From assembly GCF_014356525.2 (NCBI RefSeq), contig NC_052507.1:38304368-38368367 (forward strand): a DNA stretch of 64,000 nucleotides, written 5' to 3'. Under the pieces are notes generated by a model, which did not search any database, was not told the DNA's origin, and saw nothing but the letters and a program-made list of their open reading frames with translations. Below are positions 60,201 to 64,000 of the stretch, in pieces. A program made the translations under genes and the position numbers. This stretch comes from Nilaparvata lugens. Its lineage: Eukaryota > Arthropoda > Insecta > Hemiptera > Delphacidae. Every line of letters starts with the position of its first letter. Within the stretch, counting starts at the first letter, position 1.

Positions 60201-62954
60201 CTGAGAGAGAGAAAAGAGGTGAGGTACAATGTCAACTTACATGGAGGCATATCAGCTAATAGATAGACTGAATGCAGTGATACAGTATTGTTTATTTATG
60301 TTTGAAATGAAATACAAAAAAAAGAAAAACAAATTCTCTTCGATTGGATACCTCAGATTCGGATAAATCCATTCAAGTAGAATATTTTAGGGCTTCATTT
60401 CATCATTTTAGTCAAGAGAATAAGGCGTTTAAATAATCAAAATACTTTGATGAAACTATTGATAGATAAAATGAATCGGAGAAATTAGATTATAGGATCA
60501 CTCTATACTCTAATTACCTTATTCTAAACTGTACTGAAATGATTACATACGTTTGGAAACGAAATGAAGATTCGTAGTTATCTAGCAATGCCGGTCTTAC
60601 ATTAAATTCTGAAAGAATTAATTCGTTCAAACATGAAATATAAACTTCAAGTATAACTTGCCTCCTAGCATTATGTGACATCTTGAAAAATTTTTGATGA
60701 ATCATACTAGTCTACCGTATACTAAACTTGACAAAATCAGAGCTGTATGGGCTTTTAACAAAATTTATTATTTTCTGAAATATTTTATTGACAAAATTAG
60801 TGCTGTATGTGATGATCCATCTTAGTAATAAGTTAGTGGTCTAATATTGTTTCGTGTTATGAGCATATTTCCGAAAACAATAAGAAATAAACTTTTCCAC
60901 TACACTTGCATCACACACGACTTCATGTTATACGTCAGCATCAGATTAAACTGACATTATATTGTAAAGTTTTGAGGTCGAATATAAATGTCGGGTGGAG
61001 TGAATGAAGCACAAAGCTGGAAGGTCTAGCCCACTATGCTGAAAATCAGCCGAAACTGTACCGCTAGTAAATTTTTTGTATCCACACAATTTTTGTAATT
61101 TCTGTTTTTATTGATCAGATTGGTTCTCATCTTTACTCAGTTTTTGATTTTCGAAAGTTTTGATAACTTATGGATCTAGATCGGAAGTCAAGAAGTCACC
61201 GCGTGCAATTATCTCCAAAGGTAAATTTAATCTCGAGAAGCTGTTCATTGTTTAATATGCGCTTATCATCAAAATTACCAAAACTAAATTATGTTACTGC
61301 ACACGGCTACTTAGTAAAAACATTATTCAATTTTATACTTTGCATTCTACTTAAACCATCTAAGCTTATAATTTATATAATATTATTATTCCCCAGTTAT
61401 AGATAAGATCAATATATAATGGAATAGGAAAGTGAGTGTACTTAATACGGGGTTTCTCAAGCTATATTCCCTTTCATGGTTCTCTTACCATACTGTTGCA
61501 TATGTTTGTTCACATTTCTGTTGCAATTATTTTCAAAAGTATGTGGCTCTATTGTACTCTTCTTCAACTCTCAGATTAGCACGTATTAAACAGGGTTCAA
61601 TTCTATTCTGGAACTGCAATTATTCTCTTCAATCTAGAGACCAATATTTTTCGTGTTCTCTTGTGTTCTTCTTGTAGAGTCAATTTTTAAAATCCAGCTT
61701 ATGATATTGAGGTAATTCAGAGAAATTCAATTATAGAAGTTCCGATAATCGATGTCCGTTCGTGTGAATCACTTTCAAAATACTACTTCAAGATTTCTGA
61801 ACCGAAAACATAATTTTTGGTAAGAGTCTTTTGAAAGAGAAGACAAATTGCAACTAGACTCTAAACCCCCCCTCCACCACCCAACCAAATCAGAATAGCA
61901 CAACCGACCGACTGGCCGACCGATCAGCCTAATTAACAGACGAACGCCGTGCCTCGGATCGAACCTAGCGACGCGTTTTTTCTGTCCTGAGACGACGTTT
62001 TCTTTGATGTTAATATCGTCTCTGAAAAGAAGGATCGCTTTCTCTATTAACAAACCACACGACAACTACAACACTATACCGTAGTAGCTGCAGCATCCCT
62101 CCCTTCCACCATTTTGTACCCTCCAAACCTGAAACCACTCCCCCCGTTATAGAATGAGACCTCAAGTCAACCACTTCATTTAAGTTTACGTCGTCGCCCC
62201 TTCATTTCCGTTATGTCAACATTAAACAGCATCCAAATGATGTACGACGCCAGGTTATGAGTTATTATTTCTCTTCTTCTTTTTTCTCCTCCTTCTTCTT
62301 GTTCTTCTTGTTCTTCTACTTCTCTTTCTTCTTATTCTTCCCTCTGCTCTTTAAACCAAAGCCAATCTCCACACTCATATTTTGATTATTATTTGTATTC
62401 TAATATAGCGGCTAGACAAATAGCTCAACTTGAAGTATAACAGTTTAAGATATAACTTGGAAGAGCAGTTGGAGGGATTATGATGTTTGTTGAAAATCAA
62501 CGCCAAAATTTTGTGCGAGAGATGAAAGGTGGCGTGTTTTTCATAAAAATAATAGCCTACGATGACAAATGACTAGCTCAAGTAATTTTGTTCCTTGTTC
62601 TAGTTTTTGTCTCTTATTTTACATAGTATTTCTGTTTTATGTCTCTAGAGGAAGATAATAATTTGTTTTTTGGATCATGGAAAGATAATAATATATTTTA
62701 TGTATCAGAAGACGCAACATTTTGATTTTTAACGAAAAACGGTCATATGGCAATCTTCATAGGGAATCAAGATTTTAGACCTATGGTTCTGATACTCTAT
62801 GTTCCAAAAACTATTCTACTGATTCAAAAAGTTTGAATAATCTATCTAAAATGTGATATTTTTGAACTGTTACGGTTTTTCTTTTGAAGGTGAGCACATC
62901 ATATTAAATTCAGTTTTGACGGCAGTTGTTCGTGATTTTATTACCAATATCCAA
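57209..62954 (+). other. Presumed long first intron / intergenic DNA, no gene recognised
   Basis: AT-rich DNA without convincing exons. It contains a foldback at 58,185-58,380, a GTAAGGA triplicate near 59,745-59,765, and a GC-richer patch at 61,860-62,110 (CCGACCGACTGGCCGACCGA and CCTCC runs). A TTCTTC-rich pyrimidine tract lies at about 62,275-62,345. Confidence 0.45.
58185..58380. repeat. Foldback (MITE-like)
   Basis: Inverted ends AAGTACCCTTTTCA and TGAAGAGGGTAC, with inner inverted AAGTGAATGAACAA (58,255) and TTGTTCATTCACTT (58,327). Non-coding, about 195 bases. Confidence 0.75.
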
Positions 62955-63000
62955 CAGGCGCGGATGCAGGGGGGGCGATCCCCCCTCCCCACTTTCCGAG
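62955..63000 (+). mobile_element. Candidate hAT left terminus
   Basis: CAGGCGCGGATGCAGGGGGG followed by CGATCCCCCCTCC resembles the CAGG-type, G-run terminal sequence of hAT elements. No matching inverted end or 8-bp duplication (ATATCCAA expected) was seen before 64,000, so it is either incomplete or cut by the next repeat. Confidence 0.4.
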
Positions 63001-63029
63001 TGGTGTTTGATAAAACCTCTTATTCTTTT

Positions 63030-63161
63030 TACTTTCCTTGCCCTATTACCATAGGTAAGGAAAGTATTGCTTTCCGAAAAAAATTAAGGTACCCCAATTT
63101 CTAAATTTCTATACGTTTCAAGGTCCCCTGAGTCCAAAAAACTGGTTTTTGGGTATTGGTC

Positions 63162-63223
<62 letters not shown>

Positions 63224-63876
63224 AGTGTATGTGCGTCTGTGTACACGATATCTCATCTCCCAATTAACGGAATGACTTGAAATTTGGAACTTAAGGTCCT
63301 TTCACTATAAGGATCCGACACGAACAATTTCGATCAAATGCAATTCAAGATGGCAGCCAAAATGGCGAAAATGTTGTCAAAAACAGGGTTTTTCGTGATT
63401 TTCTCGGAAACGGCTCCAACGATTTTGATCAAATTCATACCTAAAATAGTCATCGATAAGCTCTATCAACTGCCACATTCCCATATCTGTAAAAATTTCA
63501 GGAGCTCCGCCCCATCAATGCAGATAGATTCCCAATTATCAGGCTTCAGATACAATTATAACAAAAAAAAATCAAGTGGAGTAGATTGAGCATGAAAATC
63601 TCTACAATTAATGTTCAGTAACATTTTCACCTAAAATTGAAAATAAGCTTCAAATTCGAGAAAATGTGATTATTCAATTGCAAATTATTGTTGATTCTAT
63701 TAAATCATTCACTATGAAGAGATAGCAGACCTCATGTGTGTCTCCAGCGTTATTGCCCTGTCACCAGCTGGCTCAAATATTTGAATAGTAGACTTGAGAT
63801 GCGCGGGAAAACTAGCGTCAGTGATCAATTTTCATAACGGCAAGGAAAGTTGTGTGAGTGCGCCACACCAGATTTT
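63030..63876 (+). repeat. Dispersed repeat family B, fuller copy
   Basis: Starts near the inverted pair ACTTTCCTT / AAGGAAAGT (63,032-63,066) and ends near GCAAGGAAAGTTGTGTGAGT. It contains a GT microsatellite (63,165-63,220) followed by the block shared with 15,430-15,560. The 83-codon frames in it are not gene-like. Confidence 0.7.
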
Positions 63877-64000
63877 TTGATCCAGTTTTCAGCTATTTCC
63901 ACCAAATCGTGAAACAAAAATTCGTTTTCGCCTTTTTTTTAGATCATGAAATTCTTAATAATGAATTCTCCATTGTCATAACATTAAGATTTCGCACCAT
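63877..64000 (+). repeat. Diverged family D fragment at the window edge
   Basis: CAGTTTTCAGCTATTTCCAC, CAAATCGTG, TTCGCCTTTTTTTTAGAT parallels 33,752-33,830. Runs off the window. Confidence 0.55.

Overview
The window is AT-rich animal nuclear DNA, almost certainly from an insect and probably a hemipteran such as a planthopper. This rests on BEL/Pao and Jockey/CR1-like retroelements, hAT and Helitron-type DNA elements, (TTAGG)n blocks matching the insect telomere repeat, arthropod TCAGT initiators and many foldback elements. The species assignment is inference. No bacterial operons, tRNA, rRNA or CRISPR array were seen. Nearly all recognisable coding sequence is mobile-element sequence, mostly broken. 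The only host-gene signal I would defend is a promoter plus first coding exon near 57.0-57.2 kb.

Layout: (1) 1-8.7 kb is the 3' part of a decayed BEL/Pao element whose pol is split by two LINE fragments (1204-2315 and 3719-5384), followed by a polypurine tract and a candidate long 3' LTR. (2) 8.7-15.7 kb holds a dispersed repeat (family A) split by a 2.9-kb non-autonomous hAT element with an 8-bp target duplication, an exact 127-bp direct duplication, and a long GT microsatellite. (3) 15,693-24,219 is an approximately 8.5-kb palindrome. Each arm carries one divergent protein-coding unit of about 790 codons with its own core promoter, a truncated duplicate of its 3' half, and TTAGG repeats at the outer ends. 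(4) 24.2-37 kb has LINE fragments, a 356-bp tandem duplication that keeps a reading frame, a Helitron-like element, and a second hAT element (3.6 kb, 8-bp target duplication) with foldback elements inside it. (5) 37-47 kb has an uninterrupted copy of family A, a 280-bp GC-rich coding-like tandem repeat, and an antisense LINE with endonuclease and reverse transcriptase inserted into an inverted copy of family D. (6) 47-64 kb is mostly unannotatable, intron-like DNA around the single promoter/first-exon candidate, with a few foldback repeats and dispersed repeats at its end.

The most interesting object is the palindrome. Its protein has three motifs in order (LDITQDFAG, KIYDK, ITRLEATIY) that resemble the pattern of Rep_trans-type rolling-circle replication initiators of plasmids and phages. 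The telomere-type repeats face outward at both ends, as on a linear molecule, and one block lies at the centre. One reading is a head-to-head dimer of a linear, self-replicating or formerly replicating element. The competing reading is a long-read hairpin or assembly artefact: the arms differ mostly by homopolymer indels, and each arm has frameshifts that the other lacks. Nested insertions elsewhere can be ordered from sequence alone: LINEs went into BEL, hAT-1 into family A, hAT-2 into family C, and the antisense LINE into family D.
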